A DNA stretch of 64,000 nucleotides. Source: Hexactinellida sp. DTS-2022 (lineage: Eukaryota > Porifera > Hexactinellida). The position numbers were made by a program, and so were the translations under genes. Positions 34,900-45,480 of the stretch are shown one piece after another. The notes beneath the pieces were generated by a model, which was not told the origin of the DNA, did no database searches, and saw only the letters and a list, made by a program, of their open reading frames with translations. The first letter of the stretch is position 1; the number at the start of each line of letters is the position of its first letter. The DNA lies in NCBI GenBank assembly GCA_028753945.1, contig JAPNXP010000005.1, forward strand, positions 2,852,001 to 2,916,000, written 5' to 3'.

Positions 34900-35107
34900 T
34901 TCTGAAGATGAATGTGAGAGCAATGATGCTCCAACAATGGGGAACCAATGTATTGTATGACTTGGACCACGACTGGAAACTTGGGTATTTCTGCCATGCA
35001 GGCATGCAAATTGTTGCTCTGATTGCTGCCAAGAGATATAGAATCTAGCACAAACTTGCCCTATGTGCCGCTCCACCATTGATTCAATTTTCAAGATATA
35101 CAATTAA
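34841..35107 (+). pseudogene. RING finger fused to the MULE transposase tail (broken)
   Basis: In the frame one base off the transposase ORF, an acidic serine-rich linker (TFSSSSEDECESND) leads into a RING-type domain. Its first part is CIV (34949-34957), then LETWVFLPCRHANCCSDC, and CPMCRSTIDSIFKIYN ends at a TAA (35105-35107). Two in-frame stops occur: TGA at 34958-34960, where the second RING cysteine would be expected, and TAG at 35039-35041. The C-x-H-x-x-C-x-x-C and CPMC pattern is that of C3HC4 RINGs of the IAP/MULAN type. Such a domain would make the transposase an E3 ubiquitin ligase candidate. Confidence 0.62.
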
Positions 35108-35615
35108 TCATACTCCATTCACGGGATACACCTACTTCATTTCCTTCGTATCTATCTGATTCTATTTTCCTTGTTTCACCTATGCATGTTAAAATAATCA
35201 ATTAAATATAATCAATTTATTAAATACAAGAACGGACAATTGTTCCAAAATTACATACATTTTTAAAAACAATCCGATTTAAAAAACATGAATACATTGT
35301 CGGACAAGTGACAGTATACTGAAAAACAATTCGGACAATTGACAACATCTGAAAAACGATTCGGACAAGTGGCAGTATACTGAAAAACAATTCGGACAAG
35401 TGACAACATACTGAAAACGATTTGGACAAGTGACAACATACTGAAAAACGATTCGGACAAGTGAAGGTCCCACATTTTCGGACAAATGACAACATCAAAA
35501 TTCGGACAAATGCAGCTTCCCCCACCCCCCCCCCCCCCATATCAGAATTTAGTTGTGATTAATGATTATGTTGTTAATTATTCCATTTTCACGGTTTAAA
35601 TTTGTTGTTCTATAG

Positions 35616-35769
35616 ATTTGAAAATTTGGTGGAGAGCAACTTGTATACTGTTGGTGGAATAGGATTAGCTTTGTTGGTTATCCAAGTGGTAGCAATCCTC
35701 TTAGCTTTTGGACTTATTCTCGAAATTAACCGAAAAACCGCAACATATAAGGAAAATTGTGATAAATGA
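35616..35769 (+). CDS. Tetraspanin, TspanC8 type, exon 2
   Basis: Completes the gene begun at 20834. The acceptor is TTCTATAG|AT; the split codon AG+A gives Arg208. The exon encodes FENLVESNLY, the fourth membrane segment (about 219-243), and a short cytoplasmic tail ending CDK. The wording after the last loop cysteine (GC-x-x-x-FE-x-x-x-x-x-NL) is exactly where tetraspanins enter their last membrane helix. TGA at 35767-35769. No long ORF marks this exon, so it is easy to miss. Confidence 0.92.
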
Positions 35770-36289
35770 CTTGTAATTTTCTTTTTATTGTTTATATAAG
35801 AACTTAGTTGTTATTAATGTATGTATCCCTTAGTAATACATTTCCGTTAATGATGAAAATTTTCATGAAATTATTTGATTTGAACAGAGACTTCTTAATT
35901 AAATTTTGCATTCTGTAAATTTTATTGAAAGCTGAATTTATACTGTATATTTTTAAATGTCTAATGTCCTTCTGTTTCGTCGCTTCGCGACGGATCACTC
36001 TCTCACAAACAATGCTTCGCAACCTTTGTTTGTTCGTGTTAGACAATGCAACACAATTAACGGCCGCTCCGCATTCTCAGCCTCTTCAAAATATCCCTCA
36101 TAATAATTAACAATGCTATTTACTTAGCCCAAGATTTACAATCTTCCATGACCTTCAATATATAAGGCCATACCACTGAATATACCATGGAATACTTAAA
36201 GTCCATTGGTAAATAAGATATTTATATTTATCTCCATAGCTAGTAATGACAGAAGTCATAACCATACCAACGAACGATAAAAAATTGTT
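35770..36289. other. Tetraspanin 3' flank
   Basis: AT-rich. A hairpin-like patch 'cgtcgcttcgcgacgg' is at 35978-35993. A polyadenylation signal was not clearly identified. Confidence 0.35.
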
Positions 36290-36430
36290 CGCTTTATCCG
36301 GAGTTCGGAAAAATCGGAGTGATACCCATTTAATCGCCAATGTAGGGATTCATTTTGTGGAACTGTTCTTCTTACCCGGAAATTCGTATTAATTAACCGT
36401 GTTCGTACTAACGAGATTCTACTGTATTGA
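36290..36430 (-). repeat. Pogo-type MITE end, CTCGTTAGTACGAACACGG family
   Basis: The complement of this stretch ('cagtagaatctcgttagtac', then 'gaacacgg') matches 40978-41080 on the + strand. Ends of this style with TA flanks are typical of pogo/Tigger MITEs. The far end was not located here. Confidence 0.5.
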
Positions 36431-36461
36431 TTAATAATTATTATTATTATTTAATCTAGTA

Positions 36462-36820
36462 ATGACTTCAATAGTGCAATTCGTCGAAGCTCTCCAGAAA
36501 ATCGGCTATGATAGCTTCGATAGCGTAAGAGATGCTTTGAACATGGAGACAAACATAAGCAGTGTTTGCCAGAAAAGACCACCCGGAAAATCCCTGGAAA
36601 AACCGGTTTTTTCCACCCCGGAAAAGGGCAGTAAATTTGGAAAAAACACTTATGACCATATATATATGTTAACACTGCAGGCCAGATATTCAAAGAGATT
36701 CTACACTTATAGTGCCACCAATTGTTAAATTCAGGACTTTTGAGACTGGGTCTGAATTAACCACTAAATACACTGATCTACGTAATGATATGTTTACTAA
36801 TAGTACCAGAGGTGCTAGGT
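36462..36820 (+). CDS. Candidate short exons of an unknown gene
   Basis: ATG at 36462 opens SIVQFVEALQKIGYDSFDS and then VRDALNM before a small MITE (36560-36650). After an acceptor-like CACTGCAG at 36680 there is an open stretch with STLIVPPIVKFRTFETGS ending at GCTAG|GTAAAG (36818). The first piece is helical and amphipathic, vaguely like a death-fold helix pair. The phases of the two pieces do not join cleanly, so this is not a gene model. It may belong to the C19-like gene just downstream. Confidence 0.25.
36560..36650. mobile_element. 91-bp MITE with CAGTGTTT ends
   Basis: CAGTGTTTGCC on the left and GGAAAAAACACT on the right. It contains the palindrome-like 'aaaaaccggttttttcc'. No clean duplication. 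Confidence 0.45.
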
Positions 36821-37384
36821 AAAGGCTGATAAGTGAGTTATGTAGATATTTTTCGAAACCAAATAAATCATTCAAAAGTAATATTTCTAAGTTATAACCG
36901 TGTGAAAGATATCAAAGTTGTTGAATAAGCATTTAATTGACTGTAGACAGTAAAATAGGAATACATACATTTCGTTACCGTACAATTCGTGACACGTACA
37001 ATTCCTGACCTTACATTTCGTGACATGTACAATTCCTGACCTGACATTTCATGACACGTACAATTCCTGACCAGATATTCCAATGCACTTACAATTCGTG
37101 ACCAGTATTCTCATATGGGCATAAATATATTCAATAAGAATAGAATCATCACCAGAATAACAATTCGTAACTACAAGTAATAGTAGTCAGATAAAATAAG
37201 TTATTTCGTATCAAGAAGCGATGAGAAACATAATTATGGAAATTAATGTTAAAAATAACTAAATAAAGTTGTAAACGAACAATTTCTAAAAAAATGGTTG
37301 CTTATTATTGTCGACAAAAAATTATTATAAAACCATGACGAATTTTATGATAAAAATATCAAAGTAAATAAATTAGATTACAAT
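36821..37384. other. AT-rich sequence with short GACATTTCGTGACA repeats
   Basis: Between 36970 and 37100 the unit 'cgtgacacgtacaattcctgac' (shown here in parts: CGTGACA and GTACAATTCCTGAC) recurs about five times, a small tandem array. The rest shows nothing. Confidence 0.6.
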
Positions 37385-38748
37385 TTGTTAGCTATAACCA
37401 ATGCACTTCTAACATATCTATGGTCCATTTATTTAATTCAGAGGCATGTCCTTTTATTTCGTAGTTCACGACTATACTTATTTTGTATAGAACCTTATGA
37501 AGACATGGAGATAGGTGTAATTGAAGAGATTTACCCCATTAAAGTAAGAAAATGTGAAGAAACACTCAACCACACACTATCCATCTTGAAGCTTCAAATA
37601 ATACCATCCCTTGCCAACCAAACCTATTTATCTACGCTACACAAGAATCTCGCCACCCTAGCAGAATCATTAACCAACCTAGATTCACTCTATTCCTACC
37701 ATCCATCAACTGAGCTTAGTTCCAATACTAAAGAAAACATAGCCATCGAAGTCGCCACCTGGTCTACTGAATATCGTACCAACCATCCCAGCGAATGTAA
37801 ACTAGACGAAAGAAGAGAACGCAATTATCCCCTAGCAGTTCTGTTACCTGTTGTAATTGACATTATTACAACTAACTATATTACCACCATAGATTCACCA
37901 CCAGGAACCCCACCACATCCACTATCACATTCTGAAGATTCCTTACAATTTATCAACTACCATAAATGGCATGCCTATTTATGGTAGTACCTGCCCTGTT
38001 GACAACATCCTTGCTATATTAAGCCTAAATCGAGCCACCATCCTGAACGCCCTTAGCATAAAAGGAGTAAAACTTGCTGATACTAAATTCCACCTAATAG
38101 TTTCCCTGCTTGAAAACAATAACTTTGATAAACTGAGGGACTATATTCCGCGACGAATCGGCCTTCAAGAGAACTATGACTTAACAGGTTTATACAAATC
38201 ATATGATTTATATGGATCAGAGGCAATTATTATAAACTTTCTACGCTCCGAGGACCTATGCAACGACCTTTACATCTCCACCTTCAAGTGCCATCACTGT
38301 ACCAAATCCTTCAAAACCCAGAACATGCTAGGTACCATCTGTATTGTAGTCACAAACCTAGAGTCATCTATAAGTCGGAAGCTTAATCTGAATAAGTGCA
38401 AGTCCTGTGGATCAACTACAGCCATTTTCGAGCGGTTATCTGGCAAATTCGAATCCGTCCCTACTCTTCTAACAGATGAGATAGGACATCTTCCGGAACT
38501 CAACAAGAATCTAACAATATCAGACATTGACCAAGAAATTACCATCTGTCACGATCGATCACCTTACATTGCATTATCAACTTGCCGGCTTTTCTATATT
38601 TCCAAAATCATTTTTATTATATGCTTGGAACAATGGTCACTTTCATAAATATGATGACCTAAGGACAACAACAACTGAAATATGGGACTGTGACAGCTTC
38701 TATGGTACCGTCAATAGCGTATTTTACCTCTTACTCTCTTCTGACTAA
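37385..38748 (+). pseudogene. Ubiquitin-peptidase-like (C19-type) gene, broken
   Basis: Three open blocks in different frames follow one another. The first (200 aa) is helical and unrecognised. The second starts YGSTCPVDNILAIL, which looks like a Cys box, and later has paired zinc ligands CHHC and CKSC about 40 residues apart, as in the finger of ubiquitin-specific proteases. The third has HYQLAGFSIF, then WNNGHFHKYDD and YGTVNSVFYLL, matching the His box and C-terminal strands of that fold. Similar CP-[VI]-DN proteins are repeated in sponge and cnidarian genomes near transposons. It has about two frame breaks, so it is probably dead. Whether it belongs to a host or an element is open. Confidence 0.5.
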
Positions 38749-38749
38749 T

Positions 38750-38914
38750 TCTTCTATTCGAAATCGCTCAAAGGCAAGGTACATCGAACCTTGTGGGAAC
38801 TTCTGCTAGAGGTTATTCAGGCAACGCATTCCCAATCATGGTCAGCCCAGATAATGGAAACTTGACCTGCAACGGCACATCCCCAGTGGCGAATGATGAG
38901 CTGATATTTACGAG
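38750..38914 (+). CDS. Candidate exon of unknown gene
   Basis: An open stretch containing GTSNLVGTSARGYSG, then NAFPIMVSPDNGNLTCNG and ANDELIFTR, ends at a good donor ACGAG|GTAAAT (38914). It is more GC-rich than its surroundings, and no copy is seen elsewhere in the window. The acceptor is uncertain. It may be the next exon of the C19-like gene or of an unrelated one. Confidence 0.3.
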
Positions 38915-40379
38915 GTAAATTAATGATGCAACACATATGTAAGTGATATACCTATGGAATTAAGTGAGTTATACACTTCTTTTTTAATTAAAGTTAAGAT
39001 TGTTTACGTTTTTATCTTTGAAGTTTTAGGAACATTGGAAAGTGAATTCTTAGGTTGCATCAAATACATAGATCAACGGAAAATTCAAAAAGTCAATTCT
39101 TCCCTTTATCCATTTTCATAAACATACAGGGAACTGTCGATTAAATTTGAATAAGCAATATAGAACAATTTTACAAACAAACTGGTTATAAGTTATATAA
39201 TAAGTCTGATTAGAATATATCATAAACAGAATTTAATAATCATCTAAAACCGGCTCAATCTCCTAATATAGTTTAATTCTCTTAATTCGTAGTGCAACAT
39301 CAATTATCATGCCTATAGTATAAGGACGCGGGATAATGCAAATTTCCAATTGATTTGAGACTATACTATATATCTTCACCCCTATAATAGCTCGTCCTCG
39401 AGCTATAGGTAATAATCAGCTAGGTATTTCGGTAAACGTCTGCTGCGTTGTGGCCGCTTAATAGGGCTTTCCGTTATGGTTTTCTCACGTAAATCTCTAA
39501 CTTCCTCGATAACTTCAAATATAATGAATAATTTACTAACACAACACTAGGTAAATCAGCTAGGAACAACATTAATTAGTAATTGTTATATAGCGCTGTC
39601 GTATGCCATAAAAGAGAGTATACTAATTTAGTACGTATGCCTCGCTATAGTTTGCTAGTTGTTGGGGAGTAATGAGATAATAACTAGCCAAAATTTCAAT
39701 TTATTTCAGTTAGCTAAGTTAAGACTCTCGTTGTGTCATCATAATTCGTATTAAACCTTATGTTTAATTAATACAAACCCTCAGTCTCATGTAATGGCTA
39801 AATTGTCCTGAGCTTAGATCCCGCTAATGGTGTCAAGAGATATGTTATGTGTTTTCAGGTAGGCTCTTGACATCCCTCAACCGTTAGGCTCGCGGTTGGG
39901 GAAAGGTACAGAGTGTGTTCCAAGTGCACTCACAGCGAAACTACTCTTTAGTAGCTAGCTGAAGCCCTGAGGGACCAACCTACTATTAATTAATTAATCA
40001 CTTAATTAATTAACACTACTTCACAGCATAATCAATAATCTTTCCATATAGCTTACTAACAGGCAGTTATCAAGACATTTTATCTTTTTACTCTGCGAGA
40101 AGAATCGAGCCTGAACATTGTACAAGCCATAACAAGTAGTTCCCGTCCTGAACTTGTGTATTTTGATGGCTTAGTTTCTATATCCAATACACGTTAGTTA
40201 TGTGGTACATTTATTACGTCTTTCTGAAACTGTTACTCTGATATTTCTCATCAAATTTATTAATAAAAGATATCAATACATAATGTAGTGGCTAATCTTA
40301 ATAAAAGGGTGATAAAAGTAAATTTTCAATATAAATTGCTTTTATTTATAAAGAATTTTTATAATCAAAAATATGATCA
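38915..40379. other. Non-coding stretch with a possible MITE
   Basis: AT-rich with no coding signal. A GC-richer patch at 39780-40000 holds short inverted words ('ccctcagtctc'/'gccctgagggac', 'gctcttgacatc'/'gtcaagag'), which suggests a degraded foldback element. Confidence 0.4.
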
Positions 40380-40750
40380 GGGACTCGCAGACATGGGGTC
40401 AAGCCCTTTCAAAAGGGCTTAAGTCCAAGCCCATCCCTAATCAGAAGGGCTTAAGCCCAAATCATTTTTCTAAGCCTTTTTGAAAAAGGGCTTAAGTCCA
40501 AGCTCAAGCCCTTGATAAAGGGCTTAAGTCCGGACTTAAGTCTTTTACTCAAATTATTTAGAAATCCATACCGTATTTTATTGAATAAGTGCCTTGAAAA
40601 GAGCTTGAAAAAGGGCTTGAAAATGGCTTGAAGCTAATTTATAAAGGGCTTAAGTCCAAGTCCGGACTTAAGCCCTTTTATTAAAGGAGGATTTAAGCCC
40701 TCTCAAAAATGGGCTTAAGCCCTTTGGGGCTTGGCCCCATGCCTGTCAGG
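40380..40750. mobile_element. MITE made of an AAGGGCTTAAGTCC palindrome array
   Basis: Outer pieces 'cagggactcgcagacatggg' and 'ccccatgcctgtcaggga' pair as inverted ends. Between them about a dozen variants of the palindromic word GGGCTTAAGCCC / GGGCTTAAGTCC are spaced 15-40 bp apart. No ORF. Confidence 0.7.
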
Positions 40751-41415
40751 GAGTAATAACGTATGTATTGTAGCCAGTGATGTTTTGGGGGGGGGGGGGG
40801 GGGCACGGCCGCCACTTATTTCGCTAGGGGGGGGGGCGCGCTCCTTCCAGTGGCGGATCCAAGGGGGGGCATGTGCCCCCCCCTACTATTGCCCAGCGAC
40901 AGGATCTTAGTAAATGTGGGGCGAGAGACCAAAACAACTAATGCGGTGGGCATATTTGACCTTTTCCTTTAGGAATTACAGCAGAACCTCGTTAGTACGA
41001 ACACGGATAAAACGAATTTGTGGATAAGACGAACAAATAGCTTCACAAAATCAGGTTCCTAGATTGGCTATTCAATGGGTAATACTCCTGTTATTGAGAT
41101 CTCTAAACTAGGGTATTCGACAACCACAAGCTACTTATTTATTAGTTAGTTATGTAGTTATTGTATCGTGATTAGTTGTTCCAAACATTTAGTTTGTATT
41201 TCTGTGAATTATACTCTTATCTGCTTGATTTACTCGTCACGCTAACACTCCGGTTAATTGTTTATCTAAATTTTGAAAAATTTAGATTATTACAATATTT
41301 ATGGAGCGCTTCACGAATAAACGTGCCCATATAGATGTGCTAGATGATGTACTAATGAACATTTGGATGGTGTCTATATGGAGGGGACGAATGCGGAGCA
41401 GAGACACCGAAACAA

Positions 41416-44390
41416 GTGAGTGGACCAACGGGAGTTGAGCATGTGAGACCAGCCATTCGTACTCTGCCGTCTGACATTTCTTCTACTGCATGTAGTGAGA
41501 TATCACGGCCTCTGCTTAAATCATATCCCAAAACGCAATATGGGACAGTGCTTCGCTCTTTTAAGTTCAACTGGTTTAAAGAATACGAATGGTTGGAGTA
41601 TAGTCAGCTAACAGACAAAGTGTTCTGCTGCTATTGTCGTTTTTTTGGAGGAGCGATGGTGAACGAAACTTGGGTAATATCTGGATACTGCAACTGGAAA
41701 AAACGCCACAGAAAAGGGAAGTAATGAATGGCCACAATACCACAGAGCTTCATGTTAAGTCTGCTGAACTTTGGGCTGGATATCATAAATCCCTCAAGCA
41801 AGGCTCTATAACGGAAAAGCTGGGTAGTTCATCTGAACAACAAAGGCTAGAAAACCGGCATTTAATCCGATCCTTTGCCGAAGTTATCTTACTCTGTGCT
41901 ATGCAGGGCATAGCTTTGAGGGGACACAGGGAAGAGTCCAGTGATGCTGCCAATAACCGCGGGAATTTCCTAGAGATTATTCACTTCGTTGGTCGACACG
42001 ATAAGATGGTTGCCACACGTCTGGCTGATGGACCTAGGAACGCCAAATACACTAGCCACATAATCCAAGATGACTTCCTTCATATCATGGCTAAACTTTT
42101 GAAAAATTGTATAATTGAAGAGATGAAGGCAGCGGAGTATATTGCCGTACCGGTAGATGAGAGCCGTACTTCCAAAAAGGAACCACTTAGCACTTGTGTT
42201 AGATATTACTTGGACGAAGTGATTAATGAAGTGTTCTTTAACTTCATCAAAGCTGAACACCTTGATTAAAAGTCTGTGCTAGCAAAAGTATTAGAAGTGT
42301 TGTTTCCTTTGGGTGGATACAAAATTAGCAGTGGCGGCTCAGTGTATGACGGCGCGTCTGTAATGAGCGGAAGATTCAAAGGAGTTCAACAGTTGATGCG
42401 ACAAGACCCCTACACGAAAGCTATTTATATCCATTGCTGGGCCCACCGACTAAATCTCGTGGTACTTTCCTGTGTCCAAGTTGTTCGTAAAGCCATTGAA
42501 TTTTTTGACATTTTGGGTGATATCTACCATTTTTTAATGGATCTGTCGTCCATGATAATTTTCTTGATATTCAGAAGAAAACTGAGCCCCTAAGAGGGGT
42601 TAACAAGACCCTACAAGCTAAGGAATTAAAAGCAATCTCAAAAACGAGATGGTGCTGACAGGGTGAGGGCTGTCAGGCTGTCATAGAAAATTTTCCCGCC
42701 ATAATTGGTACTATTGATCACTTCTGAGATGAAATAACCAGTGGCAATAGAAGAGGAAAAGCTATCCAGCTTCTTCATAGGTTGGACAGTGACTTCATCT
42801 TCTGCCTGATACTTTTTAAAAGCATCTTGAGACATTCTAACACTGCTTCAAACTATTTGCAGGAGGATAAAATTGATCTAAGCAAGGCTGCTAGTATTAC
42901 CGGTAGCATTTCGGACTCACTGACATCTGAGACACTGCTTGATGAGATTTATGAAGAGGCGATAGGATTGACAACAGAATACGACATTCCGGCTCCGATA
43001 GAGAGACTCAGAAGAAAATGTAGGTCCGATGCGGGAGATATTCCAACGACACGTTGGACTAGAATGGATTATATGGATAAATTGTTTATTCCGGTTATCA
43101 ATACTTTCACAACTGAACTGGAGAGAAGGTTTTCTAGTCACAATTGTTCTATCGTTAGTGCAGTTGCCTGCCTCTTCCCTACATCATCAGTGTTTCTCGA
43201 TCTTAACATTTTGATGTCCTTTGTTGTCCACTATGGGATTGACTCTGATAGTTTTAAATCTGAAATCCATGTGTTCCGGTGCCATTTCAACAAACATCAA
43301 GATTCGAAGGTGGACGAAGAGAAATTCAGAACTTTGTTGGATGTTCTTCGGTTCATTGAAAGAGGATATCGTGAGTGTTACACTCAAATCTTTAAGGTTG
43401 CTCTGTATTGATATTTAGGCATATATGGTGAATCTCAGAATTGCATAATTTACTACTAGGAATACTCTAGATGATGTAGAGATTGACTTCTATGATTTTT
43501 TTTTCTTAATTTTCAATAAATGATGGTGTTTTTTAATAAAATATGACGTAATCTCACAAATATGGAAATTTTTCAAAATTGTTGAATCTTTTTGAAATTT
43601 TCAACATATTATTAGAAGACTATTTCTTCGCAGTAATAGTCTTTATTTTAATTATTTTGCAGAAGAAACGATCCTATTACGTCATTTCTAAATTCGAATT
43701 TTTTTCCAAAAAGACACTTTGGGCATAAAAATCAAAAAAATTTAATTTTTATCCTAGGAAGTCAAACTTTTTTTTAAAATGCTCAGTATATGTAGGCGCA
43801 TGTTTTCAATCGCGGTTGTAAGGGCATTATAATACAAAAAAATTGAATTAGTAAACTTTTAATGCAAAAAAGTGGGATTTTTTTGACCAATTTCACAAAA
43901 ATGACAATAACATAGAGTAGATTAAAGAAAAAGCACATTTTGGTCTGATTGAAAACATTGAGTATTGACTCAGGTATAATTTATAATTGACATGTTTCGG
44001 GCTAAAAACTAAAATAAAAATTTTATGTAATTCTTTGGCTAGTATGGATTAGGCCTATATTGACATTGTCTAGTGCATAACTAAGGATATATACATAGTA
44101 GAACTCTAATATTTTCAGGGATATCTTAGATATATTAGTACTATCCAAAAACGCAATAAAAACATTAGGTCGTCGGGTGTCAAAATATCAGTACAGAGCA
44201 CCCTTAAGGTATACAGGATTGCAGTGACCTTACCTGTCACAACTGCAGGGAATGAGAGATCATTTTCAACAATGAGGAGGACCAAATCATATCTTCGAAG
44301 TACAATGTTGGACGATCGTCTTGGGGACCTAGCTTGTCTATCAATCAATCGAGAGAGGGCAAAAGAGTTGGAAATGGACTCAATTGTAGA
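41416..44390 (+). pseudogene. hAT transposase (ZMYM/DUF4371 type)
   Basis: Domains in order: a TTF-type zinc finger region (YEWLEYSQL, then FCCYCRFFGG, 41580-41650), the DUF4371-like core with VDESRTSKKEPLSTC (about 42150-42195) and YDGASVMSG (42343-42369), and CWAHRLNLVVLS (42437-42470). The helical insertion domain runs to 43391. The dimerisation domain LPVTTAGNERSFSTM and TKSYLRSTMLDDRLGDLAC is at about 44228-44340. The first two catalytic Asp are likely in VDES and YDGA. Breaks include a frame change near 41650, a TAA after AEHLD (42266-42268), a decayed stretch 42590-42780 and the TTAA insertion. Removing that insertion joins TQIFK to VYRIAVTLPV exactly. Confidence 0.88.
43396..44203. 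mobile_element. TTAA-targeted element inside the hAT gene
   Basis: 808 bp with inverted tips GGTTGCTCTGTATTGATATT and its near-complement ending GAGCACCC, flanked by TTAA (43392-43395 and 44204-44207). Its right part ('gctagtatggatta', 'aaaacattaggtcgtcgggtgtc') is related to 47500-47660. No ORF. Confidence 0.88.
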
Positions 44391-44654
44391 TACCGTATTT
44401 ATTCGAATAGTAGCCTCTATTCGAATAATCGCCTACCTCCAATAATCGCCCCCCTAAAGTAGCAAATAAAAATTTATTACTGCTACCCGGAGTAAACATT
44501 TACATCTAATATAACTCACAACACGATTATCAACCGATTATCATAATTAAATTGCAATAAAATGTGATATTCTAGAAAATTGCTCAAAATTATCGGTCGA
44601 AAAATGGAGTAAAAAACAATAATCGCCTAGGCTACTATTCGAGTAAATACGGTA
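44391..44654. mobile_element. TA-flanked MITE, CCGTATTTATTCGAATAG family
   Basis: 264 bp. Ends TA-CCGTATTTATTCGAATAG and CTATTCGAGTAAATACGG-TA are inverted copies. It sits at the 3' end of the hAT coding sequence. Confidence 0.88.
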
Positions 44655-45072
44655 CTTGGCAGGCAGGCAGAAGAGAAAGATTCTACCATTTTGATTGATC
44701 ATAGTTGACGCTATGTTTGTAGTATTTGCATTAGTAAAATAAACAATAATTTAGCCCAGTCATAGGCGCAACTAGAGTTACTAGGCCAATTTTGGGGGGA
44801 GATTTACCCACCCAGATTGCTAGATTAAGTATGGAAAGGTACAGGGAGTGTTGCGTGTGAGCATGACAACATCCGTGCCCACCCAGACCTGAAAGTTCAG
44901 TTTCGCATATGGTACCAATGATATACCTTTAGTTTAATATTATTACAGATATATATAACTCACTCGCTAAATAATATTGTATTTACATTTTAAGGATTTT
45001 TAGTGTTTGAGATATTTTGAAAATGGAGCGCCCCCCCATTTCTTTTTTTGGCAAAACACCACTGGTTGTAGC

Positions 45073-45480
45073 CAAATAAACTGGTGAGAAAGAGATAAGA
45101 TAATAAACTAGTAGTTAGATGAATTAGATATCGTGTTACTTAGGAAGCTTTTTAAGCTTCCAGATTACTAAGTATGTTTGTATATTTATTGCTAATGGAA
45201 AAGGAAGAACATAGAAAGGAATCAAAGTAAATAATTTATTAGGAGAATATTTAATGAGGAAGTAATGAGGAAGAATGTAAAGAGATCTGGCAAAGGAGGA
45301 AAATTAGCAAAAATAGTTACATAAATCCTGACATAATAAAATAGATATAGTATTTGGAAAGTTAAAAGAGACGTATTTAAAAAGCCGCAAAAAAAGCATC
45401 CAGATAGTTGCCACGAGAAAAAAAAACTAAATCAAAATAAAATAAAGGAAAGAAAAAAGCTCAATAATATACTACGCATC
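45073..45480. other. A-rich spacer
   Basis: Contains 'aagctttttaagctt' and purine-rich stretches. No feature recognised. Confidence 0.35.

Larger units (their letters stand above)
34091..35512 (+). mobile_element. 1.4-kb MULE-type transposon with tandem-repeat TIRs
   Basis: The tips are TGCATTTGTCCGAA at about 34093 and TTCGGACAAATGCA at about 35512. Inside each tip is a tandem array of a roughly 31-bp unit containing TTGTCCGAATCG and TTTTTCAGTATACTGTCAC: about five units on the left (34093-34262) and seven on the right (about 35297-35512). Between them lies a shortened transposase ORF and a RING-finger reading frame. It sits 100 bp upstream of the last tetraspanin exon, on the same strand. 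No target duplication was resolved. Confidence 0.78.
21457..35615 (+). other. 14.2-kb tetraspanin intron filled with transposons
   Basis: Bounded by GTAATG at 21457 and TTCTATAG at 35615; the junction falls in phase 2. Listed elements fill much of it. Stretches without a listed element, for example 21457-22221, 22414-23021 and 23236-23715, are AT-rich with nothing recognised. The intron is far longer than the 777-bp coding sequence. Confidence 0.85.
40775..45064 (+). mobile_element. 4.3-kb hAT transposon, complete ends, broken gene
   Basis: Tips CAGTGATGTTTTG and CAAAACACCACTG. The 8-bp flanks ATTGTAGC (40767-40774) and GTTGTAGC (45065-45072) match at 7 of 8. The body carries a ZMYM/DUF4371-type hAT transposase. 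Later insertions are a TTAA element (43396-44203) and a TA-flanked MITE (44391-44654). A run of about 16 G follows the left tip, and CAGTGGCGGATCC at 40852 may be the end of yet another small element. Confidence 0.9.

Noticed and set aside
37390-37986. Complete host gene call for the 200-aa ORF
   Set aside because: It continues into the C19-like blocks through a frame change and has no clear start or promoter.
40786-40803. Poly-G run as a regulatory element
   Set aside because: A homopolymer just inside the hAT tip, and a likely sequencing-error hotspot.
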